Part shown: positions 51,523 to 64,000 of the stretch, piece by piece
Numbering within the stretch: position 1 is the first letter of the stretch
Layout of the letters: each line of letters starts with the position of its first letter
NCBI GenBank assembly: GCA_013396655.1
Contig: WBMV01009262.1
Location: forward strand, 279,080 to 343,079
DNA from: Campylorhamphus procurvoides
Lineage: Eukaryota; Chordata; Aves; Passeriformes; Dendrocolaptidae
Length of the DNA stretch: 64,000 nucleotides
Direction: 5' to 3'
Position numbers and translations under genes: made by a program
Notes under the pieces: generated by a model
What the model saw: only the letters and a program-made list of their open reading frames with translations
Databases searched by the model: none
What the model was told of the DNA's origin: nothing

Positions 51523-54278
51523 TTACCAAAAGTAGAACAAAGCCTGGTGTGTTCCTCCAGAACCAGCTCTGTGTGCTGGTTCTATAAAAATAATTATAAT
51601 TAAATAGTTGGGTTTACTGGGGCTTTGTTGGAAGTCAAAGATCTGGGAAAAGCCATGGAGAAAGAGCTCCAGCTGCTCTGCTTCTTACTCCTCACCCTTC
51701 CCTCCTTCACCTGACCCAGTATCCATCCTCCCCCAGAGCATCCATCCAAGCTGGATCACCTCAGGGGAGGAGACATCACTCCCCATCCCCATTGTGTCCC
51801 CACCACCTTGGCTGGAACATGGGAACTGGCAGCACTCCAGAGAAATAAAAGCTGAAGCGGTTTGGAGGCTTGGCCTCTGAAGGGGGAAGGTGATGGGGGA
51901 GTGCAGAGGAAGCAAAACCCATCAGCAGAGGAACAGGCAGAGGGCAAAGGAGAAGTGAAAGGAGCTGTGATTACTGAAAGCCCGGATGTGAAAGAGTGGG
52001 AGTGTTGTCTTCGAGGCTCTCACTTCCCTGTCTGCACAGGTTTTCTTGGCTTGGGGCTATTTTTTCAGCCCTTTCCTGTCTTTGCTCATAAATTCCGCCC
52101 TGGGGCAGGTGGGGTTGGTGTCCCTGGAGTTGGGTGCAACATGTGCCATGGAAGTTCTGTGTCTGGGGACCGATGAGCATCCCTGCATGGTGGGGTTTGG
52201 GGAGGAACCTCTGAGCTTCTGTACTGTGAGGGATTTGGGGACGTCTGCTCTCTGCCACAGATGCAGATACATCTGAGCTGCATCACTCCACTCCACCCCC
52301 TTTCTGGTCCCTGGCACATTGACTGCATCTGCGTGGTTGGCCTCTGAATAAGGAGATATTTTAATCTTTTAAGAAGGCTCCATCTCCCAAATATATGGTC
52401 CTTGCCCCCAAATATTTTGTGCATAACTGGGCACCTGGTGGTGGGGCAGAGCAGAGTGTTTTGGTACATCAAACACCTCAGTAAAAGCCATTTTAGGATG
52501 AAACACTGTCACTAAGGGTTGAAAGAGCTTCTAGTCTGGTGTCAAGCAAGGGTTTTCCTTCTTCAAAAATAAGTAGTGATGCTTCCCCTGAACAGCCTTT
52601 ATTCCTGCAGCCTCCTTGCTTAATTTTGGCTACCAAAATCCTGAAGGTGTGTGGATTTACACATCTCTAACAGCTCTAATTAAAGGAGTTCATCCTCCCC
52701 ATCCCTGGAAAGAGCCAGCATAACTCCAGTGTGACCTTGGCTGGGCTGTGTGACTGCTGTCTTCTGTGGGACCCCGAACTTGGGTTTAAAGTTAAGCCTG
52801 GGATTAGAGGCTGTGCTGAAGCCAGCGGGGTGAGTCCCCTGCCATCCTGAATCAGCAGAGTGGCTGTGTGGGGGAGCCTGGGAGCAGGGGAGGGGTCTGG
52901 CAGCTCGTGGGGTGGTGGATGCTGAAAGGATGGATCAGGCTGAGGGTCCCCTGAGCTGTAGGGTTTTACTGGGGACAGAAACCCCCTGTCCCGTGTACAC
53001 CCGTCAAGTTTAACCTTTTCCAGTCTCTATGTCCTGTCCTGCTGCGGAAGGAGCATCCTTATTGTCCCAAAATCTCTCCCCAGGGATGTCTGCCCCCCAT
53101 TTAAAGCCTGAGTTTTCTCTTTCCACTCTGTGTTTAATGCTTCTGGGTCAATTTGCCCCCATTTCCTCTATACCAGCCTTAAATTCCATAATTAACAGGT
53201 CAATGCAGTCAATTCTATTCGAGTCAGGGAGCCAGTCAGGTCTTGCTCCATTCAGAGAAGGGGATGCAGAAGGAAACAGGCTGGGGGCTTTCCCTCTGAA
53301 TTAAATCAACACAAGAAAGAATAATTATGGGGGGGCAAAAGGCAGGAAAGAAGCCACTCCTTGAAACCCAGCCCCTTTCACCATGGGACCTCAGCAGAGA
53401 GATCTCAGGCAAAGCTGGGTCAGATGCTCTGGAACTCTTCCAGGCCCAGAGTGTTTAAATAGCAAGATTATGTACCTGGGAGATTTATTTCATCTCTTAA
53501 TTGGTTGGTTGTTTACTTGACTCAGGAGCTCTTTGCTAAAGTTTGCTTTGCTGGCTCACTCAGCTGCTGAAAGTCCCAGCTGGCTGGTGAGCCCTGGGAT
53601 TCCCCATGACCCTTTCCCATTCTGCTGGAGCCACCATCCTCCCCATCCCACACAGGTGGGGTGGTGGGGTGGCCCAGGTGGAGTTCCACCATGCCAACAT
53701 CTCCCCTTCCCTTGTAGGCAAGAACCAGGATATGGTGGAGATGGACCCCTTTCAGTGGGATTTGAGGCTCCCCCTCTCCTGAGCATCCTGCCAGGTCCAG
53801 CAGAGGATGAGATCCAAGAGTCCACAGGTTTGGGTTTGGGTTTTCCCAAGCACGTGACAAGGTCTTGGTTCTGTGCTGGCCTCAACCTGCATAAAGTTTT
53901 GGAGGAAAATCAGTTTTCTCCCACTGCAGCTCTGAGGAGAAGGGCTTTGGACACACCTGGAAAAGCACAACAACTTCTCTCTCACACTCCTCTCTTGGCT
54001 GTATGTACATTTTTTTGTTAATTTTCTCTTGGGTTTATCTCAGTTTCTGTTAATTTTCACCTTTCCAGGCATGCCCAGAGGAAAGATGCCAAGTGCTCTC
54101 AGGCTCTTTGGCCTGATGCCAGATGGTCTCCACCTCATCCATGGATGAGAGAACCTCTTTCCCTTCCCTGCCCCAGTGCTGGATCCAGTAGATCCTTATC
54201 TCAGCTTGAGATGCATCCCTGGAGGGGAGAGGGGAAGCTCTGCTCCTGATTCTTGCCAATAAAGAGCAGCCACCCAGA
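51523..54278. other. Intergenic DNA
   Basis: Unique-looking noncoding sequence with short chance open frames only. No features supported. Confidence 0.45.
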
Positions 54279-54280
54279 TG

Positions 54281-54406
54281 GATCAGTAGGATGACCTTGG
54301 AATGAGCAGCCTGGGGTGATGGAGAAGCTGAAGATAAAGGAGGGATCAGTAGGATGACCTTGGAAGGAGCAGCCTGGGGTGATGGAGAAGTTGAAGATAA
54401 AGGGGG
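54281..54406 (+). repeat. 63-bp tandem duplication
   Basis: A unit starting 'gatcagtaggatgaccttgg' occurs twice at a spacing of 63 bases (54281 and 54344) with three or so mismatches. A third partial start follows at 54407. Confidence 0.85.
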
Positions 54407-54407
54407 G

Positions 54408-55119
54408 ATCACTGGCAGGTTGGCTCTAAAACACCTCCCACCTTCTGTGGCTGATGGTGTATTTCCACCCACTCCTCTGCCAGCTCCTGTCCCTGCTTGT
54501 GGAACTGATGCCAGCAGATGTCCAGCAGTGTGTTTGGGAGGAGCTGATGGTATCAGGGTAGGAATGTGGGGATTTGGGGCTTTTTTTTTTTCATGTGTTG
54601 CAAATGTGGTTTTTGTCAGTGTTTTTTTTTCAGTGAATCCTTTTCTCAGTCTTTGCTGGATGCAGATGAATATGCATTGCTAATAGCTAAATCAGAGCTG
54701 CCTCTACTCCTTCTCCTTCTCGCTGACCTTTTCTTCTTTCCTTCCTCCCACTGAAGTCTGCATCAATACTGATAGTTAAAACTATGTTCAGAAGAAGTTT
54801 ATTCATCTGTCTTCTGGAATTTCTTTTTCTTTCTGGACTTCTGAACTGGTAACATGGAGGAGGATATGATGTTGGTATTGGGGACGGCACCATCTTACAA
54901 CCACCCCAGGACATTGTGGTGTCTCCAAGCTTTGATCTGTATGGCCATGAGGGTGGCTGTGGCATCCTCTGCTGCTGCCCCAGTTTGTCCCCAGTCCCTC
55001 AGAGTCAAAGCCTTCTGCAAAAGAATCATCATTGCTTGGGGCTGAAAGGTCCTGCTGGGGCTAGAAGGTCCAAGGTGGACTTTGAGATGGGAATCACTGT
55101 TGTTATGGGGACTTGATAA
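54408..55119. other. Intergenic DNA
   Basis: Noncoding sequence with T-rich runs near 54580 and 54625. Nothing else recognised. Confidence 0.4.
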
Positions 55120-55124
55120 AAAGC

Positions 55125-55445
55125 AGACAAAGGTTCTGAATACATAAAAGTGAAACTTCCCCTTTATTTTTTCACACAGCTACTTTTATATATTTCCTAA
55201 ATGTATGTGCACTAACATTATTGGTGCTCATTACACACAAACAATCACCTATTGGCCACAGTTACAAACTCCTGTCTCTGTGCAAACTCATCCAAGTTTC
55301 TTATCTCCTGCTTCTCCTGAGTTCTCTCAGCCTCTGCAAGTTGTTTATCTTCACGGGTACACAACAATCTGGCCAAGGTCAAATTCTTCTTGCTCTGTCA
55401 AGAAACCCACAGGCCTGGTGCAGCTTCCCACAAATCACCTTCTGG
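55125..55445 (-). mobile_element. LTR-like element, minus orientation
   Basis: Read on the minus strand, the block shows a TATA-like 'atatataaaagtagc' followed about 15 bases later by AATAAA within 'gtgaaaaaataaaggggaag', an arrangement typical of bird retroviral LTRs. Upstream lies 'ccaataggtgattgtttgtg'. Ends and target duplication are not defined, and no coding sequence is present. Confidence 0.5.
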
Positions 55446-57069
55446 AGATTACCTTCTGAGTGTAGTTCTGCTGGTGCTGAGCTTTGATGGGTTAGTGCTG
55501 GGTTTGGGGATAGTGGACAACAGGGAAAGCTCACCCGGGATTTCCCTGGACTGGGATTTGCATCTGCCACTGGCAAGCTGATGAACAGTCTGGAAAACCC
55601 TGGACCTGCCATGTCTTGCAAAGCTACTGGCTTGGTGTGGGCAAAGCCCAGGCCACTAATTAACTGCCTGAGGACAAAACTTGTGGATTTGGATTTTCTT
55701 AATGTCTGGTCCATGGAGGACCCCATCCAGCACCAGGAGTACCCCAGGGAGACCTGGTGTCCTTCTGAAGAACAGAGAAAGCAGGAAAAGCTTTGAAAGC
55801 AAGAGAAGAAAGGAGATCCCTGAGTGTCATGGAGCAGTTCCTGCAAGCCTGGCTGATGCAATGTGAGCCTTTTCAAAGGCTGGGAGGCCCTGGGAAGTCC
55901 CCAGGAACTTTGGTGGCATTAAGGCTGGTGGCTGAGTGGGGCTGGGGAGTCCCCAGCCCCAGGGGAGATGCTGGGCTGGGGCCAAGCTGTGGTTCCCTGT
56001 GGAACTGATCCAACTGCAGTGAATCAGATGGCAGCAAGTATCCCTGAGGGAGGATCAGCCAGCAGTAAGCCTCCTTCTAACAGATCCCCATGAGCTCTAA
56101 AATGATGACATGGGGCTGGGGAGATGCAGGGCAGAGGGTCATTTCAGCCACCAAGCCCCTCTTCTCTACCTGGAGCCATAAACCCATCCTTGAAGTGGCT
56201 CATCCCAGCACCACCTCATTCCCAGCCATCTTTCCTGAGGGCTTCCACAATAAAAGCCCTGCTGAGGGAACCAGGGACCAGCAGGTCAGCCCCAAAGTCC
56301 GTGTCCCAGTAACAGAGGGATGGAAAAGAAGAGCTTGTACATCCAGTCAGCTCATGGGATGTCCTCTCCTGTCCCAGGCTGGAGAAAGTCCCCCAGCACC
56401 ATCCAGGAATACTGCAGTGGGCACAGCCAAGAGCTTCACTCATTTTTTGGCATTTTCTTTCCTTTACCAGGCACTGAAAATTGCTGCATGGAAAGAAGGG
56501 GATTTGAAGGTGATGAGTGACTTTGCTATATTTTCCAAGCAAATGGGGCTTTTTGATGGGCACCAAAACACCTGGGCTTGCCCTTCCTGGCTGGAAGAGT
56601 GAAATTCCCTAAAACTGTTCACAAATAGTGGCCAACTTGGTAGTTTCAAGAGAAAAATAAGAAGGCTGGAGGTGCCATGGAGAGGTATGTGATGTCCATG
56701 TGCTGCTTCTGTCCTAGCCAAGGGCATTTTCTGATGACCTGGATATAAGCAGGGCACGCTCCATCCCTCCCTCCAGTCCTGGCTCAGCTGTCCTGGACCT
56801 GTGGCACAGGAACTGGGTTAGGTGAGTATCCCTGAGCCTGGAGGTGGGGAATGACACTGTGAGGAATGCTCCCAGCTCACAGGGATGCTGCACCCAAGCT
56901 GAGAGCAGCACCCCAACCTCAGCTCCTTGGTTTGTGTGTTGAAATCGGGGTTTTCCCATAACAGGAGGATTGCAATGTTCCCCTCTACTTCCTTGGAGGA
57001 GCAGCATGTGGGTTGTGAGTGATGTGTTGGGTAGGAGAAAGATCTTCAGGGTTTTCTCCCTGCTCCTCT
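55446..57069. other. Intergenic DNA
   Basis: No gene, RNA or identifiable repeat supported. Confidence 0.4.
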
Positions 57070-57073
57070 GAAC

Positions 57074-57132
57074 ATCCATTCATCCATCCATCCATCCATC
57101 CATCCATCCATCCATCCATCCATCCATCCATC
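57074..57132 (+). repeat. (CATC)n microsatellite
   Basis: About 15 uninterrupted copies of a CATC tetranucleotide, beginning after 'aacatccatt'. Likely length-variable between individuals. Confidence 0.97.
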
Positions 57133-60100
57133 CCCAAGTCATTGCACCAAACCCTGTCACCCCAAGCTCTCTGCCACTGCTGCTTCCCTCCCTGTGGGTT
57201 GGATCACAGGGGGTTTTTGGGCTGTGGATATTGGTGCACATTATTTATCCCAGTTTATTTGCTCTGTTTTGGATGTATTTGTCCTTTCTCGTGGTAACTC
57301 TGAGGAGCAAACCCCAGGCAGCTGTTGGGCTGAAAAAACTCTTTAATGGGCTGGGATAGACAGATCTCTTGAGAAAAGCATTTTTAAGCAAAAAAGAAAT
57401 TAAAAAAGGGACTTTTAAATTTCGAATATCTTTCCTTTTGTTTTTAAAAAACTATTTAGCTGATTCTTCAAGGCATTTTAGCCCCAGCAGCATCCTGTGG
57501 CAAGGAGTTCCCTAGATGAATGTGCAGCCTTGGCTCACCTCTGCAGAGCAGGGACTGGCACCAGAGCATTGCCAGTAATTTTCCACCCATCCCCACGCTG
57601 TGGAAATACACTGAGGCACAGAAAAAGCCTAGAAGGGAATAAAAAACTCACTTGGCCAATAGAGCTTGGCTGGCTCCCAACTTAAGGAACAGCTTCAGGT
57701 TCATCTCCAGCTCACCAGCACTTGACAGGCTTGGCTGCCTTGGCTCCTATAGATGGGACAGGCCATCCCTGCCAAAACCCCGGGTGCTCCTGCTCTGACA
57801 GCTCTCTGTGCCCACAAGTTTGCTGCAAGACAAAAAGGGGGAGAAGTGGCCTTTCTGTGGGGTTTGGTTTCCTTCATTCTCATGGTGGAGCAAAGGGCTG
57901 GAGAATAGAAGGGAAAACTTGGCACTGAGGGCAGCATGAGGAGGAGATTGGGGACGGCAGGGATGTGATGGTGGGAGGGAGGCCACAAGCAGTCCCTTTA
58001 TGAGGCTCTAATTGCCCCAGCCAAAAACCACGTTAGCCCATGAGTGAAATGAGGTTGTGCTGGGGCAGTGATTGCCAACCTGTGGCCCAGGCTTCTGCTG
58101 CAGTTCCACTCCAGCTTGGGCAACTGTGTCCCAACATCCCTGTGCTAACCCATCTTACCTCAGTGGTGCAGCAAGAACCACCAGGAGCCATCACAACCTT
58201 CTGTTGCTGGCATGAGAGCTGGAGAGCACAAGATGTTCCCAGAGAAGCCTCCTCACACCACACACAGCCCTTTCCAAATCCCATGAGTGTCCTTCCCCCA
58301 GCAGTTTTCAGTGGCAAATGCTCCCAGAGAGTCACTGTCCCCAGGACACCTCTGTGAAAACCCTGTGCAAAGGGTGATGGAACAGGCTGGGAAAGAGGCA
58401 TTGGGACAGAGGTGACCAAGGTCTGTAATATCCTGATAAATCCCGAGAAGATAAATGATGAGAGGGTGGTTATTCACTGCCTCTTGTGCAAAAACTAGTG
58501 CCATCCAATGTATAAAGTGTGTCCAAAGGAGATGTTTCTCCATAGGATTAACCTGTGGAGCCTTTTGCCCTAGGACAGCATGAGGCAGGAGGCTGAAGTT
58601 GGCTTCAAAAATCAGTTCCTGGAAGAGGAAGCCACCCAGGACATGAGGACCATTGCCAGCTCTCTCTACTCAGTGTAGAAGCTCACTGAGGTCTCATGTT
58701 TTCCCTGGATCCTCTGCTCCAGCCAAAAATAAACCAGGAAAAAACCCACTGGCAAGGTGATGCTCCCCCATCCAAGGCACAGAGCAGCAGATAGTTCCTG
58801 GGGACCTGCTGGCCAAGAGTTGGCCAAGCTCCTCCAGGCTGGATGGCAGGTCAGAGAGGGGTCAGGAGCAGGGGAGGGTTATTTCTTGGTGGTGGACATG
58901 AAGGAAACAAGATATCCCCTTTTCCAAGGCGGCCAGAGGGAGCTGGAGTCAACCAGGCTTTCAATCCCTAAGAGGAATGAGTCAGTAGGAGCCAGTCAGA
59001 GCAGTGACCACAAGGATCAGTTATCAGGGGAAAATCTTGTCTTATGAGGGCATCAAAGCAGCTCCTCATGTGCTGGGGAAGGAAGGGGGAGGGGGAGGAG
59101 AGGAGGACAAAGACCTACTGTGCCAGGCAAAGAGGTTTCTGTGGTACCCAGGCCCCCCAGGATGGTGCAGGAGGGGGTTTAAAGCCCCCTGTCTTTCACT
59201 TGAGAGCTTCTGCCCATCCCAACAAGCCTAAGGGTTGGGGAGCCAGGCTTTGAGTGTGTTATTCACCTTTAAACTATGTGAGTAAACACAGAAGGCTCCT
59301 CTTCCCAGGCTGGAGCAGACAAGCCCTGAGCCAGCCCAGCAGATTAAGGGGATGCTCTGCTCTCTCCTCGGGTGAGTCTTTGAGCCAAATCACCCAGGAG
59401 AGGAGGATGGTGAAGCTCCAGTTGGCATCCTGGGGCATTCCTTCTTGCCTGGAGCATTTTGGAGACATCCCACCAGGAGGAAAACAGCCCTTTCCCAACA
59501 TTTTTGGTGGGTTTATCACCTGTATCATCCTGTTTTGGTTGCTGAGCAGCGCTCACAACTTGTTCTGTGGCATGGGGGGAGTGGAGCAAACTGGGAAGAG
59601 CCCAACTGAGAGACCCAGCACTAGCTGGGAGGAAGAAGAGATGGTCCCACAAAAGAGGGATCTCCCTGCTAGTACAGCAGGAGCCTCTGAGCTCCAGGGA
59701 TTTGGTGGCCCCTACTCCAGCCATAAGTCCCACTGGATGTTGTATCCTGACGATTTCCACCTTGGTCCGTGGAGTTCCTGCAGGAGCTTGGCTTTCCTCT
59801 ATAGGAAACCTTAACCCATCTTGGTGTCCTCTTCCCCATCACTGCCACATGCTGAGTATTCCTAGAGGAAGAGGAGACACCATCCTGGACCATCCTAGAG
59901 GGAATAGAGAAGCCTCCAGAGTGGAACTGGAACCAGCCCAGAACTGGGGAGCCTTGCAGAAGACTGAAGTCCTTCCAGGGTTGATAGTGATTTCTGCAGG
60001 CAGAAGAGGAAATAAAATGGGCAAGTTCCCCGTGATTCCTTGTCTGTCCTCCCACACAGAGTAAAGGAATGTGGGAGATACTGCAGCAATGCCATGCATA

Positions 60101-60727
60101 CATCCTGGAGAGGTGAACCCACATCTGATCCCGGCCAGGAGGAAACCAAAAAGGGTTTAAAGACTTTTGGAGCATCTCAGTGTGTCCATGGGAGGCCTGT
60201 GAGGGCTGGATAGGTGGGAGGCAGCTCACAGGTCAAACACATAAACATCAGAGAGATAACTGATGAAGAACACAGTCCAGAGGTGTTGCAGAGTCTTGTA
60301 GCCATTTGCACATTGGGAATTACGTAAAAATAATTTAAACATTTTTGAGATTTAGGTATAGGCAGCAGCATCTGTTCTGGAAATAGAGATTCTCTTTGGG
60401 ACCAAGGCCATGGGTGGGAGGAAAAAGGGAAAACGGTCCACATGTTTTCGAGGTTCAAGCTGGGTCACCTCAACCAGAGAGGAAAAAAAAAAGATTTAAG
60501 AAACTGCAGCTTCCTCAGGCTGATCCTTTGCAAGGCTCACTTGGAGTCTCACCATGGTGCTCATCAGGATGCAGATCCCTGAGAGCCACAACTCCAGAGC
60601 CCCTGCCATGCTGAGGGAAGGGGCTGGGCAGCACCTTCCCTGGGAATGTGGGGATCCCCTGGCCAACAGCCAGGCCAGGAGGAGACACCCCAATCCTCAC
60701 CACGCCATCGAGGAGGCCAGCTTCCCA
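57133..60727. other. Intergenic DNA
   Basis: Contains a G-rich purine tract at about 59080-59112 with runs of G that could form a quadruplex. No exon or RNA gene recognised. Confidence 0.4.
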
Positions 60728-60728
60728 A

Positions 60729-60787
60729 AGAGGGACATTGCTGGTGACCCTGCAGAGGGACATTGCTGGTGACCCTGCAGAGGGACT
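60729..60787 (+). repeat. Short tandem duplication, 27-bp unit
   Basis: 'gagggacattgctggtgacc' plus 'ctgcaga' occurs twice in a row, followed by the start of a third unit. Confidence 0.85.
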
Positions 60788-61971
60788 TGGCTTCATTTCA
60801 GAGCCCAGGGAGGTGAGGGCATGGGGCTGGCTCCTGTTTATTCATGCTCATCCTGGTGTTCCCATGGCTGGGTGCTGCACAGAGGCTTCCCTGGCTCAGC
60901 TGTCACCACATCCAAGGCTTTTCCAAGACCACAGGTCTATTCCTCACCACAAGGCAATGAGCAAGGTGGTTTCCCTGCCCTTGCCTGCTGTCCTACTTTT
61001 CTTCTGAAGCAGAAATCTTGGGTTGTGCCCAGAGGTGGTAGGAGCTGGGTGCCCAGGGAACAAACCCAGGCAAAAGGCTCCTTCCCAGTGGATGACCCAG
61101 ATACAGATGCAGAGAAAGGAGAGGGAGCTCACAGGGGAATCCCAGCCCAGGGATCTCTGCTTTTGGGCACAGGATTCCTGCCAAAAGCCTTTCTCATGGC
61201 CCAGGATGCTCCTCTGCTGCTGGTGCTGGGGAGAAGAGGGGTCATGGGGCTGCCCTGGATATTCCATGGGTATATTGAGGTGGGTTTGGGGGTGTTTCCA
61301 TCCTGCAGGGAGGGAGCATCCTGTGAGGTGAGCCCCCCCAGTGCCTGCATCCTGCCTGCTGAAAGAGCAGGGCGTGTGTCATGAGCATCACCAGGCATGC
61401 CACGGTCCCAGGACTTCCCACAGATGGAGCATCCAAACCTGCCAAGGTAAACCAGTCCAGCTGGAGGCCTCATTGCTGGAGCCACTTCCAAGCCCATGTC
61501 ATGATGCAGGAGTGGTTTTCCTCAGCTTTGGATGGGTTCCCTCAGCCTCTGAGCTGCTCCAAGGGGCTTCTCGCTCCCCACATCCTCCCCAAGGGTTTCT
61601 CAGGATTTCACCTCACACACTGGAAAACAAAAGCAAGTGGAAGCACCACAGGGGTTTTATTACCATTTTTCAGTAGAGGAATGGGGTGTGAATGCAGGAG
61701 CAATAATTCAAGCAGGAACATGGAAATGGAGAACTTCCAGCTCCCAAACTCAACCCAAGCCTCAGCTGTTGGCTTTGTGCTGCTCGTTCATCCACAGGGT
61801 TATTTTTGCTTTCCTCCTCCTGAGAGAACAGAATTTGTCTCGTTTTCAGCATTCCTTGGAGAGCAGCTTGATCAGGGAAGGGTTTAGCAGTGGAAAACCT
61901 TCTTGGCTGGTCTGGTCTGCTCTCCTCCTGCCTGGCATAGAGGGGGAGTGGCACTTCCACAGCCATCACAG

Positions 61972-62127
61972 AGATCCATTCCAGATTCCCATCCCTGGAG
62001 GTGCTTCAGGCCAGGCTGGAGCAACCTGGCCTAGTGGAAGGTGTCTCTGCCCATGGCAGGGAGTTGGAATAAGATGAGTTTAAAGCTCCCTTCCCATTCA
62101 AACCCTTCTGTTATTCCATGATTCTGG
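61972..62127 (+). mobile_element. CR1 LINE 3' end, plus orientation
   Basis: 'catccctggaggtgcttcag', 'ctggagcaacctggcctagt' and the terminal 'tctgttattccatgattct' identify a CR1 3' fragment. Confidence 0.9.
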
Positions 62128-62420
62128 GCAGGATGATGATGTTTTATGTCCCTTGGGAATTTATTCCCACTCTGCTCTTGCTGGGGCTTGGATATCTCAT
62201 TACCCATGGATAATTATCTAGAGATAATGAGGTACCTGCATCTCTGGGTTACTGGGTTTTGTCTTCATCGCTTTCCTGGGGCACAAGTTGTGTAGGTTGG
62301 GATTTTTATTTATTTTCCAATAACTCCAGGCCATGATGGGACCTAAATCAAAGTTTTGGAGGAGATAAAGCTGGAAAAATGTTGGATAAACAACCAGACT
62401 TGCTCACACCTTATATTTTT

Positions 62421-62475
62421 AGAATCATAGAATAGTTTGGGTTGGAAGGGACTTTAAAAATCATCAGGTTATAAC
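62421..62475 (-). mobile_element. Short CR1 LINE terminus, minus orientation
   Basis: 'agaatcatagaatagtttgg' followed by 'gttggaagggactttaaaaa' is the reverse complement of the last about 50 bases of CR1. Confidence 0.85.
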
Positions 62476-64000
62476 CCAGATTTTCTCCTAATTCAACCTA
62501 AAGGGTGATTTTACCCTGGATGGAAGGAGATCCAGAGCAAGGAGGGATGGGAGAAACTGTAAAAACCTCAGAGCACGGGATCTGACTTCCAGGACAGAGA
62601 GAGATGTGAAAGCACATCTCAGGCAATCCTTGGATTTCCTCTCAGCAGAAGCTTGGAAGGAGCTGGCAGGTTCCAAGGCTTCAACTCCTCCTTGGCTCTG
62701 GAAGAAATGAGTAGGATGAGGAAACCTTGATCTCACACTTCACAATAAGTGTATTTTAAATTTAAGCACACTGGAAGCTATAAGGAGCCCTCCATCCTCC
62801 TCCTTCCAGCTCCTCAACCACCACTCCATCCCTGTTCTCCTCTGCCCCTCTCCTCCAGCCAGAGAGAGTGTGGAAAATGGACAAAGTGGATGTTGGCACC
62901 ATCTGTACAGCTTTCTTATTCCAATTAGCTCAATTATTAGAGCCTCATCAAGGATGGTGCTGCCTCCAAGGATGTGTCCAAGGTAAGAGCTGCTAACAAG
63001 GCTGTGAAATCCCTGGCAGAAGCCCTGGGGATGGTGGGATGAGGTTAAAGCTGCCTCTTGTCCTCTTGGACAGAATGATAGGTGTTGGTACCGAAGGAAT
63101 TTGCCTTCATTCCACATGTGAGATGTGCTTCAGGTGTAGAAGAAGACTCCATCCATTTCCTACTCCCCTCCAAATGGCTCTTGGACCAAAGAAAAGCCAT
63201 CTCTGCTTGGATTCTGTTGGATAATTGGGGATTGCTAAATAATTTGAGGCGTGGAGAGGGATTTTCTGGTCCTTAGGAAAAAACCCAAGGCCTTTTTGGA
63301 AGGATTCTGTGTCTAAAACCTGGGAAGATGTGGGGTTTGTAGCAATAGGTGACCTTTAAATCCCAAGGTGATCTCCTTGTCACCAGGAGATCAGTTTGAG
63401 TAGCTGATCTCTCCAGAACCTCAGAGCATGACTTTATGGGGAAGCAAATCAAAGAGAAGAGGGGAAAAAACAGAGGGAAAAGGAATGAAAGCAGATGTTC
63501 CTATCTGGATCCCCCATGGGAAGAGGAGATGGACATGGGGGGACTACCCACTCTGCTCCATCATTTGGACCCCTGGCCAGCATCACTCTGGGTGCTGCTT
63601 CCTAAAGGAGGCTTAAATCCCCCCCGAGAGGCTTAATTAGGAACAGGACAAATTGGAGAGCACAAGCTGGGACAAGAACTGACCCTTGCTGTGGTTTGGG
63701 AGAAATGGTGTGGCTGGGGAGCAGCAAAGAACTCCAAATTCTACCTGGAGTGGTGAACCTGATCCCCATGTTTGCTTCCCCCTGGAGTCCTCTCAACCCT
63801 GTGCCTGCTGGGGTGAACCCCAGGATGGGTGTCCCGTCCTGGGCTTGGATTTTGGGGACCCTGGAGGCAGTGGCAGCCTGAAGCCAGCAGGCTTCGTGAG
63901 AGCTAAGAGGGAGCCACAGCCCAGTAAACCACAGATCAAAGATAGATGCTGAGGCTGAGAAGCCTCAGAAAGCAAATTGAAAACCACACCGCCAAAATTT
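62476..64000. other. Intergenic DNA to the window end
   Basis: No supported gene, RNA or mobile element. Confidence 0.4.

Noticed and set aside
59254..59814. A 186-codon open frame in the gene desert
   Set aside because: The translation has no family motifs or supporting splice sites and shows low-complexity, noncoding-like composition.
46280..64000. Exons of the next gene in mammalian synteny (C15orf39 region)
   Set aside because: No long coding exon or recognisable peptide block was found before the window end.

Overview
This is vertebrate nuclear DNA, almost certainly from a bird and probably a songbird. The genes are split by GT-AG introns, there are several CR1 LINE 3' ends on both strands, and one tRNA-Ile-derived SINE has a CR1-like tail, the architecture known from passerine TguSINE1. 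The gene order MPI(+), FAM219B(-), COX5A(-), RPP25(-), SCAMP5(+), PPCDC(+) matches human 15q24, so this is a conserved vertebrate block. I see no prokaryotic features, CRISPR arrays or operons.

Layout. 1-3.9 kb holds the 3' half of MPI (mannose-6-phosphate isomerase). Its 1-1310 segment is a near-perfect second copy of 1937-3246, joined at a single N. 4.1-7.4 kb is FAM219B on the minus strand, tail to tail with MPI and ending at a CpG-rich promoter. 7.5-8.1 kb holds a CR1 and a diverged copy of a piece of COX5A. 8.4-12.9 kb is COX5A, with the complete mature subunit but its first exon missing or unrecognised next to assembly gaps. 15.1-16.3 kb is single-exon RPP25. 21.6-28.8 kb is SCAMP5, whose complete 235-codon frame includes a 7-nt first coding segment. 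31.5-46.3 kb is PPCDC, with a complete 210-codon frame in five coding exons. 46.3-64 kb is a gene desert with LTR-type repeats, two CR1 tails, a (CATC)n tract and short tandem duplications.

The genes are housekeeping or neuronal neighbours rather than one pathway: hexose-phosphate isomerisation (MPI), cytochrome c oxidase (COX5A), RNase P/MRP (RPP25), coenzyme A synthesis (PPCDC), secretory-vesicle membrane traffic (SCAMP5) and a poorly characterised small protein (FAM219B).

Assembly quality matters here. There are eight single-N joints (1311, 7194, 12684, 13231, 13394, 21604, 21715, 31563) and one 173-N gap (31211-31383). Nearly all lie in GC-rich first-exon or promoter DNA or in minisatellites, and two pairs of near-identical blocks flank such joints. 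First exons of FAM219B, COX5A, SCAMP5 and PPCDC are therefore incomplete. I found no convincing novel biological system. The most useful observations are the assembly duplications, a GC-AG intron, an ectopic copy of a COX5A splice-acceptor region, a (GT)n acceptor tract in SCAMP5, a perfect 15-bp hairpin in PPCDC intron DNA and the passerine-type SINE.
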